From an uncultured bacterium (GTDB lineage: Bacteria > Bacillota > Clostridia > Lachnospirales > Lachnospiraceae), in contig CAJMON010000023.1 of NCBI GenBank assembly GCA_905214955.1, positions 1-40,550 on the forward strand: 40,550 nucleotides of DNA. The letters are read 5' to 3'. Both the position numbers and the translations under genes were made by a program. This document shows, one piece after another, positions 1-8,639 of this stretch; position 1 is the stretch's first letter, and every line of letters begins with the position of its first letter. Below the pieces are notes generated by a model. That model made no database searches. It was not told the DNA's origin and was given only the letters and a program-made list of their open reading frames with translations.

Positions 1-103
1 TGCTTTGTCGTATTTTTGTATATTTTGGCAGAGCAATTCCACTGTTTTTCAAGATGTTTTATCTATTTTTTCCTGTTTTGAATATTTATAAAAAATCTAT
101 GAT

Positions 104-195
104 GATGCCAGGGTCAAAAGCCTGAAACCACGATGTGCCTGCACAGGAGTGGTTTTAAGGCTTAGTGACCCTCCAGATATGGTGCAGAACGTCCA
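104..195 (+). repeat. Intergenic hairpin repeat, copy 1
   Basis: The element begins GATGCCAGGGTCAAAAGCC and is shared with 26999-27095, and in weaker inverted form with 1770-1828. It folds on paper into a long stem: GGGTCA (111-116) with TGACCC (166-171), AAGCCT (118-123) with AGGCTT (158-163), AACCAC (126-131) with GTGGTT (149-154), and a TGTG/CACA tip. It is followed by GATATGGTGCAGAACG, also shared with copy 2. No protein is expected from it. It fills most of the gene-free stretch before murC. Its function is unknown. Confidence 0.8.
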
Positions 196-240
196 GTCCT
201 TCAAAAACGCAGAATTTCCATTTCCCCCGGTGAATAGGGG

Positions 241-269
241 TTCCCATTTTTTCCACAAGGGGTTATAAT
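241..269 (+). promoter_or_regulatory. Probable murC promoter
   Basis: A perfect -10 TATAAT at 264-269 lies 17 bp after a weak -35, TTCCCA (241-246). It sits 32 bp before the murC start, after the hairpin repeat. Confidence 0.6.
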
Positions 270-301
270 GAAAAGAAAGAGATTTTAAGGAGACTTCAAT
301 T

Positions 302-1681
302 ATGTACGAAATAGATTTTAAAACCCCACTTCACGTTCATTTTATCGGCATTGGCGGCATCAGCATGAGTGGTCTGGCCGAGATTCTTCTTGACCAGTGC
401 TTCCATATCACCGGTTCTGATGCAAAAGAATCCCCCCTTACTGATCATCTGGAACGCATGGGTGCTTCCGTCTTTTATGGCCAGCGTGCGTCCAACATTC
501 AGGATGGTACCGATCTGGTGGTCTACACCGCAGCTATCCATCCGGATAATCCGGAATATGCCGCTGCTGTGGAAAAAGGCATTCCCATGCTGACCCGTGC
601 AGAGCTTTTGGGACAGATCATGCGCAATTACCAGATGCCTATCGCCATTTCCGGCACTCATGGAAAAACCACTACCACTTCCATGGCTTCCCACATTCTT
701 CTGGAAGCCAAGAAAGATCCCACTATCTCTGTAGGCGGCATCCTTCAGGCCATCCATGGAAATATCCGTGTGGGCGGCCATGAGACCTTTATCACAGAAG
801 CCTGCGAATACACCAACAGCTTTTTAAGCTTTTTCCCAAAGATCAGCGTGATCCTCAACATTGACGCTGACCATCTGGATTTCTTCAAGGATCTGGATGA
901 TATCCGCCATTCCTTCCGCCTGTTTGCCAAAAAGCTTCCTGCAGACGGCACCCTGATCATCAACAGCGACATTCCGGATTACACCCAGATCACAAAAGGC
1001 CTTCCCTGCAGAATCGTTACATATGGTTCCTCTTCCGCCAGCGATTACAGTCCGGCAAATATCACCTTCGATGAAAATGCCCATCCAAGCTTTGATTTCT
1101 GCAAAAACGGCATTTCCTTAGGACGGGTAACGCTGCGGGTGCCCGGCATTCACAATGTCTACAATGCCGTTGCAGCCATGGCCCTGGCAGACCTTCTTGA
1201 TATTCCAGTAGAAACCATGGAAAAAGGCCTGGAAGCCTTTGGCGGAACTGACCGCCGTTTCCAGAAAAAAGGTGAGATCGGCGGCGTCACCATCGTAGAC
1301 GACTATGCACATCATCCCACAGAGATCCGTGCTACCCTGACAGCAGCCCAGAACATGCCACATAAGACCCTCTGGTGCGTGTTCCAGCCTCACACCTATA
1401 CCCGTACCAAAGCTCTGATGGATGATTTTGCAGCAGCCCTGTCCCTGGCTGATAAAGTGGTTCTGGCTGACATCTATGCCGCCAGAGAAACGGACCGCCT
1501 GGGCATCAGTTCCGATACCCTCCGTGAAAAAGTAGAAGCTCTGGGAACAGACGCGCATTATTTCCCCTCCTTTGATGCCATCGAAAACTACCTTCTGGAA
1601 AACTGCGTGGCCGGTGATGTTCTGATCACCATGGGTGCCGGTGATGTAGTCAAAATCGGGGAGCATCTTCTGGGCGAATAA
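302..1681 (+). CDS. murC: UDP-N-acetylmuramate--L-alanine ligase MurC
   Basis: Cytoplasmic ATP-dependent ligase that adds L-alanine to UDP-MurNAc, the first peptide step of peptidoglycan synthesis. At 459 aa it has the usual MurC length. Seen in the protein: an N-terminal Rossmann motif GIGGISMSG (about 16-24), the ATP loop GTHGKTTTT (118-126), EACEY (166-170), NIDADHLDFF (186-195), GTDRRF (315-320) and DDYAHHPTEI (333-342). These are the signature blocks of the Mur ligase N, middle and C domains. The start is supported by AAGGAGA 9 bp upstream and by a TATAAT box. It is a single gene, followed by a strong terminator. Confidence 0.97.
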   Translation: MYEIDFKTPLHVHFIGIGGISMSGLAEILLDQCFHITGSDAKESPLTDHLERMGASVFYGQRASNIQDGTDLVVYTAAIHPDNPEYAAAVEKGIPMLTRAELLGQIMRNYQMPIAISGTHGKTTTTSMASHILLEAKKDPTISVGGILQAIHGNIRVGGHETFITEACEYTNSFLSFFPKISVILNIDADHLDFFKDLDDIRHSFRLFAKKLPADGTLIINSDIPDYTQITKGLPCRIVTYGSSSASDYSPANITFDENAHPSFDFCKNGISLGRVTLRVPGIHNVYNAVAAMALADLLDIPVETMEKGLEAFGGTDRRFQKKGEIGGVTIVDDYAHHPTEIRATLTAAQNMPHKTLWCVFQPHTYTRTKALMDDFAAALSLADKVVLADIYAARETDRLGISSDTLREKVEALGTDAHYFPSFDAIENYLLENCVAGDVLITMGAGDVVKIGEHLLGE

Positions 1682-1719
1682 CCCCTTTTCTTTTCACATT
1701 TTCTTCGAAACTTTCAGAA

Positions 1720-1767
1720 AGCATTTCTCTGGCATAACAGTTCCGTGCCTGAGGAATGCTTTTTTTG
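1720..1767 (+). terminator. Intrinsic terminator after murC
   Basis: A 15-bp stem starting AGCATTTCTC and closing GAGGAATGCT, with one mismatch and a loop of about 11 nt, is followed directly by seven T. It ends the murC transcript and isolates it from the dnaD promoter. Confidence 0.85.
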
Positions 1768-1769
1768 TG

Positions 1770-1828
1770 AAGCATAAAGCCACTCCTGAGCAGGCACATC
1801 ATGGTTTTCGGCTTTTGATTCTGGCATC
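1770..1828 (-). repeat. Intergenic hairpin repeat, degenerate copy 3
   Basis: Read on the minus strand this is GATGCCAGAATCAAAAGCC followed by ATGATGTGCCTGCTCAGGAG, clearly related to the copies at 104 and 26999. The outer GGGTCA/TGACCC pairing is lost, so this copy is decayed. It lies between the murC terminator and the DnaA-box cluster, in inverted orientation to the other two. Confidence 0.7.
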
Positions 1829-1840
1829 TTATAAACTCAG

Positions 1841-2095
1841 TTATACACATCCAAATCCCTTTACTTTCCGGCCTTTTCCAAACTTATCCACATTATCCAC
1901 ATGTTTATTCACAATTATCAGAGAATTTCCTGTGGATTCCTATGTGGAAAAACTGATTTACATAACTCTATTTTCCATAACTACATAATTCGCCATTTTT
2001 CGCCATTTTATCAGTATTTCCGCAAGTTCCCTTTTAAAGTTCTCCACAGACTTATCCACATTATCCACACTATCCACATTCCATTTTGTGGATTG
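1841..2095. promoter_or_regulatory. Cluster of DnaA boxes upstream of dnaD-dnaI
   Basis: Four perfect TTATCCACA boxes are present, as two back-to-back pairs at 1884-1892/1893-1901 and 2052-2060/2061-2069. Two further boxes fit TTATNCACA (TTATACACA 1841-1849, TTATTCACA 1905-1913). One-mismatch copies lie at 2040-2048 (TTCTCCACA) and 2070-2078 (CTATCCACA), and inverted near-matches at 1931 and 2087. An AT-rich stretch with tandem CGCCATTTT units (about 1991-2009) separates the two groups. TTATCCACA is the known DnaA binding site. The placement upstream of helicase-loader genes suggests DnaA control of primosome expression or a DnaA-titrating site; an origin is less likely, because dnaA and dnaN are not adjacent. 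Confidence 0.8.
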
Positions 2096-2145
2096 TTGCA
2101 CCCTTTTCTGGTTAAAAACTTCCTGTTCTCTTTTTGTGGGAACTG

Positions 2146-2154
2146 TGCTATACT
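2146..2154 (+). promoter_or_regulatory. Extended -10 promoter of dnaD-dnaI
   Basis: TGCTATACT (TGn plus TATACT) lies 39 bp before the dnaD start, just after the DnaA-box cluster. The -35 region (TTCTCT, 17 bp upstream) is poor, which fits an extended -10 promoter. DnaA bound to the boxes at 2052-2078 would sit some 70-100 bp upstream of the -10 box. Confidence 0.55.
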
Positions 2155-2192
2155 TGGAAAAGCTACAGGAAAACATTCCACAGGTGAAATCC

Positions 2193-3260
2193 ATGAAAAA
2201 TATTCAGTTAAAAAAGCCGGCCTCTGCCGGCGTTACCATTTTAAATAACACATTTATTGATGAGTATATGCCCGAAGCCAATGGCGAATTTGTGAAGATC
2301 TATCTGTATCTTCTGCGCAGCGCTGCGGGAGAACGCCCCCTTTCTGTGAGTTCCATCGCAGATACTTTCAACCACACAGAAAAAGATGTCCTTCGTGCTC
2401 TTTCCTACTGGGAAAAGCAGGGCCTTCTTTTCCTTGGCACAGACAGTGCCGGAGAGATTACGGAAATCGCATTTCTGGAACCGGAGCTTTCAGAAACCGA
2501 AGAATCGGAAGTCCTGGAAACCTTATCAGACATTCCAGAAGCTTCCACTGAAGAAACCGTTGCCTCCGAAACTGCAGCTGCCTTTGCCGAACCTCCTAAG
2601 AAACAGCCCCTCACTGCCGACCGCATTGTGGAGCTGAAAAAACAGGAAGACATCGAACAGCTGCTTTTTATTGCCGCCCAGTACATCGGCCGCCCTCTCA
2701 CCCCTACAGAGATTTCCAACATTCTCTATTATTATGATACTCTGCATTTTTCAGCAGATTTGATCGAATATTTGGTGGAATACTGCGTCTCCAAAGGAAA
2801 TAAGAGCAGCCACTATATGGAGAAAGTTGCCCTCGGATGGGCAGCAGAAGGCATTCAGACTGTACAGGAAGCCAAAAACAGCACCAACCTTTATAATAAG
2901 AAGTATTACTCCGTACTCAATGCCTACGGCATCAAAAACCGAGGTCCTGCCGCTGCTGAAAAAGAATACATCGACCGCTGGCTGGATGAATACGGATTTC
3001 ATATTGCCATCATTACAGAAGCCTGCAACCGCACCATTACCCAGACCCATGAAGCCAGCTTTCCTTACACGGACAAGATTTTAAAGGACTGGCGCAAAAA
3101 AGGCGTCCACCATCTGGAGGACATCATTACCCTGGATTCGGAGCGGGCACGCAGAAAAAAAACAGCTGCTCCCAAAAATGTTTCTGCAAACAAATTCAAC
3201 AATTTCCATCAGAGAGACTATGATTTTGACCAGCTGGAAAAGCAACTGCTAAACAGCTGA
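2193..3260 (+). CDS. dnaD: DnaD-family replication initiation protein
   Basis: A primosomal protein of Firmicutes that binds DNA and DnaA and helps recruit the helicase loader and DnaB-type helicase. 355 aa. I see an N-terminal winged-helix-like part, an acidic spacer rich in E, S and T (about 95-140), and two DnaD C-terminal-type domains, each with the Y-x3-[IV]-x3-W pattern: YMEKVALGW and, later, YTDKILKDW. The start is the ATG at 2193, with AGGTGA 5 bp upstream. A longer frame opening at 2088 would cross the promoter and has no homology-like sequence. The gene is followed 25 bp later by the helicase loader, so the two form an operon. Confidence 0.93.
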   Translation: MKNIQLKKPASAGVTILNNTFIDEYMPEANGEFVKIYLYLLRSAAGERPLSVSSIADTFNHTEKDVLRALSYWEKQGLLFLGTDSAGEITEIAFLEPELSETEESEVLETLSDIPEASTEETVASETAAAFAEPPKKQPLTADRIVELKKQEDIEQLLFIAAQYIGRPLTPTEISNILYYYDTLHFSADLIEYLVEYCVSKGNKSSHYMEKVALGWAAEGIQTVQEAKNSTNLYNKKYYSVLNAYGIKNRGPAAAEKEYIDRWLDEYGFHIAIITEACNRTITQTHEASFPYTDKILKDWRKKGVHHLEDIITLDSERARRKKTAAPKNVSANKFNNFHQRDYDFDQLEKQLLNS

Positions 3261-3285
3261 TCGGATGGATCAGGAGGATTTCCAC

Positions 3286-4293
3286 GTGGCACTGAAAAAC
3301 ACACAGTACGACGAAATCATGCGGATTTATCACCGCCGCCAGTTAGATGATAAGCGGGCTTTAGACGCCAGGACAGCTCAGGTACGCCAGGCGCTTCCCG
3401 TTCTGGATGAGATTGACGCCAAAATCGCCTCTCTCAGCGTTTCCAAAGCCAGACGCTACTTAGACGGGGATGATTCTGCCCTTGCCAATCTTCAGGAAGA
3501 AATCGCTTCCCTGGCATCGGACCGGAAAAAGGCCCTTCGGAAAGCCGGATATCCGGAAGATTATCTGGATATGCACTATGTCTGCCCGGACTGTAAAGAC
3601 ACCGGATACATTGACGGTGAAAAATGCCACTGTTTCCGCCAGGCAGTCATTGACCTGCTCTACACCCAGTCCAATATCCGGGAGATTTTAAACACTGAAA
3701 ACTTCAATACCTTTTCTTTTGAATATTACTCTGATAAGATTCAGAATTCTTCCACCGGCCTTGGCGCCCTGACAACCATGAAGCGGCTGGTGGCAGAATG
3801 CAGGGATTATCTTGCCCATTTTGACGATCCGGATACCTTTGAAAATTTCTTTTTCTATGGAGATACCGGCGTTGGAAAGACCTTTTTAAGCCACTGCATT
3901 GCAAAGGAACTCATCGACACTGCTCATTCTGTGATTTATTTCACTGCGTTTGAGCTGTTTGACCTGTTTTCCAAAACCACCTTTGGCAGAGGGGATGATC
4001 TGGAAGAGCTTCAGCAGATGCACTCCTATATTTTTGACTGCGACCTGCTGATCATTGACGACCTGGGGACAGAGCTGACCAACTCCTTTGTGGCATCACA
4101 GCTTTTCCTGTGTATCAATGAACGGCTGCTCCGCCGCAGATCCACCATCATCTCCACCAACTTAGCCATGAATGTATTCCGGGATACTTACTCAGAACGG
4201 GTCTTTTCCAGAATCTCCAGCGGCTACAAAATGCGCAAGCTTTTCGGCGACGACATTCGTATCCGAAAAAAGTTATTAAATAGGAAGCCTTGA
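3286..4293 (+). CDS. dnaI: DnaI/DnaC-type helicase loader ATPase
   Basis: AAA+ ATPase that loads the replicative helicase at origins or restart sites. Seen: an N-terminal helical part, a zinc-binding set CPDC...CHC before the ATPase domain, Walker A GDTGVGKT, Walker B LLIIDDLGTE, a sensor region IISTNL and an arginine-rich RISSGYKMRKL near the C-terminus. I choose GTG at 3286 because AGGAGG (3272-3277) lies 8 bp upstream. The in-frame ATG at 3265 would precede that ribosome site and has none of its own. This gives 335 aa. It is cotranscribed with dnaD; the pairing of the two is standard for Firmicutes. Confidence 0.93.
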   Translation: MALKNTQYDEIMRIYHRRQLDDKRALDARTAQVRQALPVLDEIDAKIASLSVSKARRYLDGDDSALANLQEEIASLASDRKKALRKAGYPEDYLDMHYVCPDCKDTGYIDGEKCHCFRQAVIDLLYTQSNIREILNTENFNTFSFEYYSDKIQNSSTGLGALTTMKRLVAECRDYLAHFDDPDTFENFFFYGDTGVGKTFLSHCIAKELIDTAHSVIYFTAFELFDLFSKTTFGRGDDLEELQQMHSYIFDCDLLIIDDLGTELTNSFVASQLFLCINERLLRRRSTIISTNLAMNVFRDTYSERVFSRISSGYKMRKLFGDDIRIRKKLLNRKP

Positions 4294-4317
4294 CCTTCAA
4301 AGATTTTATGGTAAACT
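4290..4317 (+). promoter_or_regulatory. prs promoter
   Basis: TTGACC (4290-4295), a 16-bp spacer and TAAACT (4312-4317). The -35 overlaps the stop codon of the helicase loader gene, so prs can be transcribed independently of dnaD-dnaI. Confidence 0.65.
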
Positions 4318-4363
4318 AGAGAAGAAAAAGATATTTGATGTCCATATATACGGAGGATTGAAC

Positions 4364-5533
4364 ATGCAAACTGATGAACGTAACCTGGAAACCATCCCTG
4401 TAGGTCCCCTGGGGATCATTCCCCTGGCCAGCTGCCGGGAGCTGGGTGAAAAAATCAACCGTTTTCTCGTAACCTGGCGTGAAGAGCGCGACCACGCCCA
4501 CAAGTCCAACATCGCCTTCGAAGGCTATCAGAAAGACAACTACATCATCGAAGCCAAAAACCCGCGTTTTGGTTCCGGTGAAGCCAAAGGTGTTATTTCT
4601 GAATCTGTCCGCGGCGATGATCTTTATCTGCTGGTAGATGTCTGCAACTACAGTCTTACTTACTCCCTTGCCGGTCAGACCAACCACATGTCCCCTGATG
4701 ACCATTTTCAGGATCTGAAGCGTATTATCGCAGCCGTAGGCGGAAAAGCCCGCCGTATTACTGTGATTATGCCGTTCCTGTATGAAAGCCGCCAGCACAA
4801 GCGTACCGGCCGTGAGTCCTTAGACTGCGCCCTTGCGCTCCAGGAACTGGTCCGCATGGGTGTGGACAATATCATCACATTTGATGCCCACGATCCCCGT
4901 GTACAGAATGCCATTCCCTTAAACGGATTCGAAACCGTACAGCCTGTTTACCAGTTTATCAAAGGACTGTTCCGTTCTGAGCCGGGCCTTCACATTGACA
5001 AAGACAATATGATGGTGATCAGCCCGGATGAAGGCGGCATGAGCCGTGCCATCTACATGGCAAACGTCCTGGGGCTGGATATGGGTATGTTCTACAAACG
5101 CCGCGACTACACCAGGATCATCAATGGCCGCAACCCCATCGTTGCCCATGAATTCCTGGGTGCTGACGTGGAAGGAAAGAACATGGTCATCATTGACGAT
5201 ATGATTTCTTCCGGAGACAGCGTTCTGGAAGTTGCTTCTGAGCTGAAAAAGCGCAAAGCAGGCAAGATCTTTATCTGCGCTACCTTCGGTCTGTTCACCA
5301 ATGGACTGGACAAGTTCGACAAGGCTTATGAAAACGGCCTGTTTGACCACGTCCTCACCACCAACCTGGTATACCAGACACCGGAACTGCTCCAGAAGCC
5401 TTACTACACCAACTGCGACCTGAGCAAATACATTGCCTACATCATTGATACCCTGAATCATGATGCTTCCATCAGCAGTCTGTTAAGTCCTCACGAGCGT
5501 ATCCGGAACTTCCTGGAGAAAAACAACAAATAA
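4364..5533 (+). CDS. prs: Ribose-phosphate pyrophosphokinase (PRPP synthetase)
   Basis: Makes PRPP from ribose-5-phosphate and ATP for nucleotide, histidine, tryptophan and NAD synthesis. 389 aa, longer than the classical enzyme of about 315 aa; it is the long form found in Clostridia. Seen: the family core FDAHDPRVQNAIP (normally FSVDLHA.QIQGFF) and the PRPP-binding loop VIIDDMISSGDS. The ATG at 4364 follows GGAGG by 7 bp; the in-frame TTG at 4358 is too close to the ribosome site to be the start. It has its own promoter and a strong downstream terminator. Confidence 0.93.
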   Translation: MQTDERNLETIPVGPLGIIPLASCRELGEKINRFLVTWREERDHAHKSNIAFEGYQKDNYIIEAKNPRFGSGEAKGVISESVRGDDLYLLVDVCNYSLTYSLAGQTNHMSPDDHFQDLKRIIAAVGGKARRITVIMPFLYESRQHKRTGRESLDCALALQELVRMGVDNIITFDAHDPRVQNAIPLNGFETVQPVYQFIKGLFRSEPGLHIDKDNMMVISPDEGGMSRAIYMANVLGLDMGMFYKRRDYTRIINGRNPIVAHEFLGADVEGKNMVIIDDMISSGDSVLEVASELKKRKAGKIFICATFGLFTNGLDKFDKAYENGLFDHVLTTNLVYQTPELLQKPYYTNCDLSKYIAYIIDTLNHDASISSLLSPHERIRNFLEKNNK

Positions 5534-5549
5534 AAATTCTGCATCTGCG

Positions 5550-5593
5550 AAAAAAAGCGGGCTGCCTGATTGTATGGCTTCCCGCTTTTTTTT
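5550..5593. terminator. Bidirectional terminator between prs and btuD
   Basis: AAAAAAGCGGG pairs with CCCGCTTTTTT around a 19-nt loop, with a run of T on the plus side and of A on the other. It can end both prs (+) and the converging corrinoid transporter operon (-). Confidence 0.88.
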
Positions 5594-6341
5594 ATTGATA
5601 ATCAATATAGATTTTTTTGTTTCTCTGGAACACCTCTGCATCAATGTGATACAAAGTCTTTACCAGCTCGGAGCTAATCAACTCTGATGGTTTTCCATCA
5701 CACAGATTTTCGCCATCCTTCAGCACATAGATCCGGTCACAGAATCTGGCTGCCAGGCTTAAATCATGCAGAGCGGTCAGCACAGTTTTTCCGGAATGTT
5801 TTAGCAGAGACAGGGTCTTGATCTGGCTGCCAATATCCAGATGGTTGGTTGGCTCGTCAAGAATCACCATTTCCGTTTCCTGGGCCAGAGCCCTTGCAAT
5901 AAGCACACGCTGTTTTTCCCCTCCAGACAAAGTCAGAAAACTTCTATTTAAAAAGTCTTCCATTCCTACCAGCTGCAAAGATTCTTTCACCTTTTCTCTG
6001 TCCTGCTCATTGGCTGCTTCCATCAGGCGTTTTCTTGGATAGCGGCCCATCTGCACCACTTCCCCTACGGTAAAGTCAAAATTCGCTTCACTTTCCTGGG
6101 CGACCACTGCCAGCCGCTCCGCCATCTGCCGGTTGGACATTTTGACTAGGCTCTTTCCATCCAGAAGAATGTCCCCGGATTTTGGCGTCAGCATTTTGTA
6201 AATATTTTTCAGAAGTGTGGATTTTCCGCTTCCGTTGGGGCCGATAACGCCTACAAACTCTCCCTGTTTTACCTGGAGGGAAATTCCTTTTAAAATTTCT
6301 TTCTGTTTTGTTCCGTATGTAATGTTTTCTACCTTCAGCAT
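5592..6341 (-). CDS. btuD: ABC importer ATPase for corrinoids (BtuD/FecE type)
   Basis: ATP-binding subunit of a type II (BtuCD/FhuC-like) importer, on the cytoplasmic face of the membrane. 249 aa. Seen: Walker A GPNGSGKST (34-42), the Q-loop region VVAQESEANFDF, signature LSGGEKQRV, Walker B MVILDEPTNHLD, and the H-loop ALHDLS. The start ATG has AGGAGG upstream. It is the last gene of a three-gene operon with the permease (11-bp gap) and binding protein. The family also transports haem and iron siderophores, but the upstream cobalamin riboswitch points to corrinoids. Confidence 0.88.
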   Translation of the reverse strand: MLKVENITYGTKQKEILKGISLQVKQGEFVGVIGPNGSGKSTLLKNIYKMLTPKSGDILLDGKSLVKMSNRQMAERLAVVAQESEANFDFTVGEVVQMGRYPRKRLMEAANEQDREKVKESLQLVGMEDFLNRSFLTLSGGEKQRVLIARALAQETEMVILDEPTNHLDIGSQIKTLSLLKHSGKTVLTALHDLSLAARFCDRIYVLKDGENLCDGKPSELISSELVKTLYHIDAEVFQRNKKIYIDYQ

Positions 6342-6352
6342 CTGTCCGCCTC

Positions 6353-7414
6353 CTATTCCTTCTTACCGAATGCGTATTTCCGCACCCGGATCATCCACAG
6401 GAAAATGGGCGCACCAATCATGGCCGTGATTATGCCGATGGGAATTTCTCCCGGCGCATCAAACATACGGGCTCCTACGTCCACCCAGATCAGGAAAATG
6501 GCTCCCAGGAGTGTGGAAATGGGAATGACTTTTTTGTGGTCTGCTCCCACCATGGAACGCACAATATGAGGAATTACCAGTCCCACAAATCCGATGCTTC
6601 CTGTCACCGCCACGGCAATGCCGGTTAAAGCTGCGGATAAAAAGACGGTGATTTTCCGCACCAGATTGACATTCACGCCCAGTGTTACCGCACTGCTTTC
6701 TCCCATGAGAAGCGCATTCATAGCAGTAGACATTGCATACATACAGATGCATCCAGGAACCAGCACCACTGCCATGGGGATCAGTTCTTCCCATTTGGCA
6801 CTGGCCACGCTTCCCAGGGTCCAGAAGGTAACTTCCCGGATTTTCGCATCATCCGGTGCTTTGTATACAATAAAATTGGAAAATGCAGTAAACATGGCGG
6901 AGACTGCCGTTCCCACCAGCACCAGTTTGATGGGGGCCACTTCTTTTCCGCTTTTTGCCATGTAGTATACAATCAGAATGGCCGCCATGGCGCCTGCAAA
7001 GGCACCGCCTTCTACGGCATAGCTTCCTAAAAAAGAAAGAACGCCGGTCACAATGGCAAGGGTAGCTCCAAAAGTGGCTCCGGAGGAAATTCCCAGCACA
7101 TAGGGGCTTGCCAGCGGGTTTTTGGTAAAGGATTGCATGGCCACGCCAGACAGCGACAAACTGGCTCCCACCATGGCTCCCATCAGAACTCTGGGTACAC
7201 GCAGATGCCATACAATGTTCTGGGTACTCATTTTAATATCAGAAACATCACCGGCTCCTGTCAGATAGTTCCACACCACCCGCCAGACCGTTCCAAAAGG
7301 AATGCTCACCGGTCCGATCCCTGTTGCCAGAATCATGGTCAGAACCAGTATAACACTCAGGACCATGCAGGTGCTTCCTACATGGTCCCTCATACATTTA
7401 CACAATTGTTTCAT
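6353..7414 (-). CDS. btuC: Corrinoid ABC importer permease (BtuC/FecCD family)
   Basis: Integral membrane subunit, 353 aa, with about ten hydrophobic segments as usual for FecCD permeases. Seen: family blocks RVPRVLMGAMVGASLSLSG near residues 70-90, NPLASPYVLGISSGA, GFVGLVIPHIVR and, near the C-terminus, GEIPIGIITAMIGAPIFLW. It lies between the binding protein (15-bp gap) and the ATPase. No clear ribosome site precedes the annotated ATG, so translation is probably coupled to the upstream gene; a start a few codons later cannot be excluded. It would move corrinoid across the membrane. Confidence 0.9.
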   Translation of the reverse strand: MKQLCKCMRDHVGSTCMVLSVILVLTMILATGIGPVSIPFGTVWRVVWNYLTGAGDVSDIKMSTQNIVWHLRVPRVLMGAMVGASLSLSGVAMQSFTKNPLASPYVLGISSGATFGATLAIVTGVLSFLGSYAVEGGAFAGAMAAILIVYYMAKSGKEVAPIKLVLVGTAVSAMFTAFSNFIVYKAPDDAKIREVTFWTLGSVASAKWEELIPMAVVLVPGCICMYAMSTAMNALLMGESSAVTLGVNVNLVRKITVFLSAALTGIAVAVTGSIGFVGLVIPHIVRSMVGADHKKVIPISTLLGAIFLIWVDVGARMFDAPGEIPIGIITAMIGAPIFLWMIRVRKYAFGKKE

Positions 7415-7429
7415 GTGCCGTATGCAGTT

Positions 7430-8449
7430 TTATTCAAAGCACTCCGGATGGAAAGCTTCTGCAAATTTTTCAATGGTATCTGCTACACGGGTGCTGGCAA
7501 ACACTTCCGGCAGAGTGATCACAAGGAAGTTTTCATTCTTGATTGCAGTTACATCAGACAGAGCTTCGTTGTCTTTTAAGGACTGAATCTTCTCTTCTGC
7601 TGTGGTATCGCCGTAATCATTGATGACAATGATGTCCGGATCTGCTTCTACAACTGCTTCCCAGCTTACAGTATTCCAGGTCTTCTCCAGATCTTCGAAT
7701 ACATTGACACCGCCTGCATGACGGATCAGTTTGGAAGTAAAGTTGTTACCCGGTGTATAAGCGCCGCCGTCCATATCGCAGTCGAAGTTGAATACTTTTA
7801 CTTCATCAGTGCCTTCGATCTTGGACTCTACCTCTGCGATCTTTTCTTTCATGCCGTCTACGACTTCATTTGCCTTGTCTTCTACCTGGAATATTTTTCC
7901 AAGGTTGTAAAAATCCTGATACACATCTTCTACATCACAGCCCAGTTTGTAGCCTTCGATGGAAGACAGGGACATAATGCCGTAACTGCTTAAGGTATCA
8001 TGGGTAGCGATTGCGGTATCTTTATCGCTGAATGCAGAGCTTCTTCCGTAGATGAAATCCGGATCCAGATCCAGAACTACTTCCAGGGAAGGATAGCCAT
8101 TGTCATCAGAGATCTTCGGTTTGGATTCGTACTCTTCACGGTACTGCTCCGGAAGCTGTGCGTTGTTGTAGCAGGTGCCGATAATCTTGTCTCCCAGACC
8201 CAGTGCCATCAGCTCTTCACCGGCGTTGGGATTGGTGCTGATCACGCGCTCCGGTACATGGGTAAAGGTCACTTCCTGATCATCCTTTGTTACCAGAGTA
8301 AACGGAAATACGGATTCTGCATCATTCTCAGATGCTGCTTCTGTCTGTGTCTCAGACTGAGTCTCGGTTTCTGCTGCAAATACGCTTGTAGATGCCATCA
8401 TCATGGCTCCTGCCAGAAACATTGCAAGTAACTGTGTTCTCTTTTTCAT
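7430..8449 (-). CDS. btuF: Corrinoid ABC importer substrate-binding protein (BtuF-like)
   Basis: Extracellular binding protein of the BtuF/FepB type (periplasmic_binding_2), 339 aa. The start ATG at 8449 follows GGAGG by 7 bp; a longer frame reaching 8725 would run through the riboswitch and is not coding. The N-terminus is a clear signal peptide (MKKRTQLL... hydrophobic core ...VFA-AE) followed by a short E/T/S/Q-rich linker. Odd: I see no lipobox cysteine, although binding proteins of Gram-positive importers are normally lipoproteins. First gene of the operon, directly behind a cobalamin riboswitch. The B12 ligand is inferred from that context. Confidence 0.88.
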   Translation of the reverse strand: MKKRTQLLAMFLAGAMMMASTSVFAAETETQSETQTEAASENDAESVFPFTLVTKDDQEVTFTHVPERVISTNPNAGEELMALGLGDKIIGTCYNNAQLPEQYREEYESKPKISDDNGYPSLEVVLDLDPDFIYGRSSAFSDKDTAIATHDTLSSYGIMSLSSIEGYKLGCDVEDVYQDFYNLGKIFQVEDKANEVVDGMKEKIAEVESKIEGTDEVKVFNFDCDMDGGAYTPGNNFTSKLIRHAGGVNVFEDLEKTWNTVSWEAVVEADPDIIVINDYGDTTAEEKIQSLKDNEALSDVTAIKNENFLVITLPEVFASTRVADTIEKFAEAFHPECFE

Positions 8450-8540
8450 GGTGTTCCTCCATCGCTTTTTGTCGTCAGACAGGAAAGCCCGTCTGCATGG
8501 TTTATCGCTTCGGAAGTCCATAGGAAAGCATAAAAGGTAT

Positions 8541-8568
8541 AAAAAAAACCTGTTTTTACGCGCAGGTT
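8541..8568 (-). terminator. Riboswitch expression-platform terminator
   Basis: Read on the minus strand: AACCTG (8568-8563), a 10-nt loop, CAGGTT (8552-8547), then T-rich sequence of eight T in total. It lies between the cobalamin aptamer and btuF, as expected for ligand-induced premature termination. The stem is short. Confidence 0.65.
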
Positions 8569-8639
8569 CAAAAACCGTAAAAGAAGATACGGTCACTCTG
8601 CGTGGATGCTTTGAATGGAAGCTTCTCATCGCCCAAAAC

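Noticed and set aside
1841..2095. Calling the DnaA-box cluster the chromosomal origin
   Set aside because: dnaA and dnaN are not next to it, the genes on both sides read in the same direction, and GC skew cannot be computed here. It is kept as a DnaA-binding region only.
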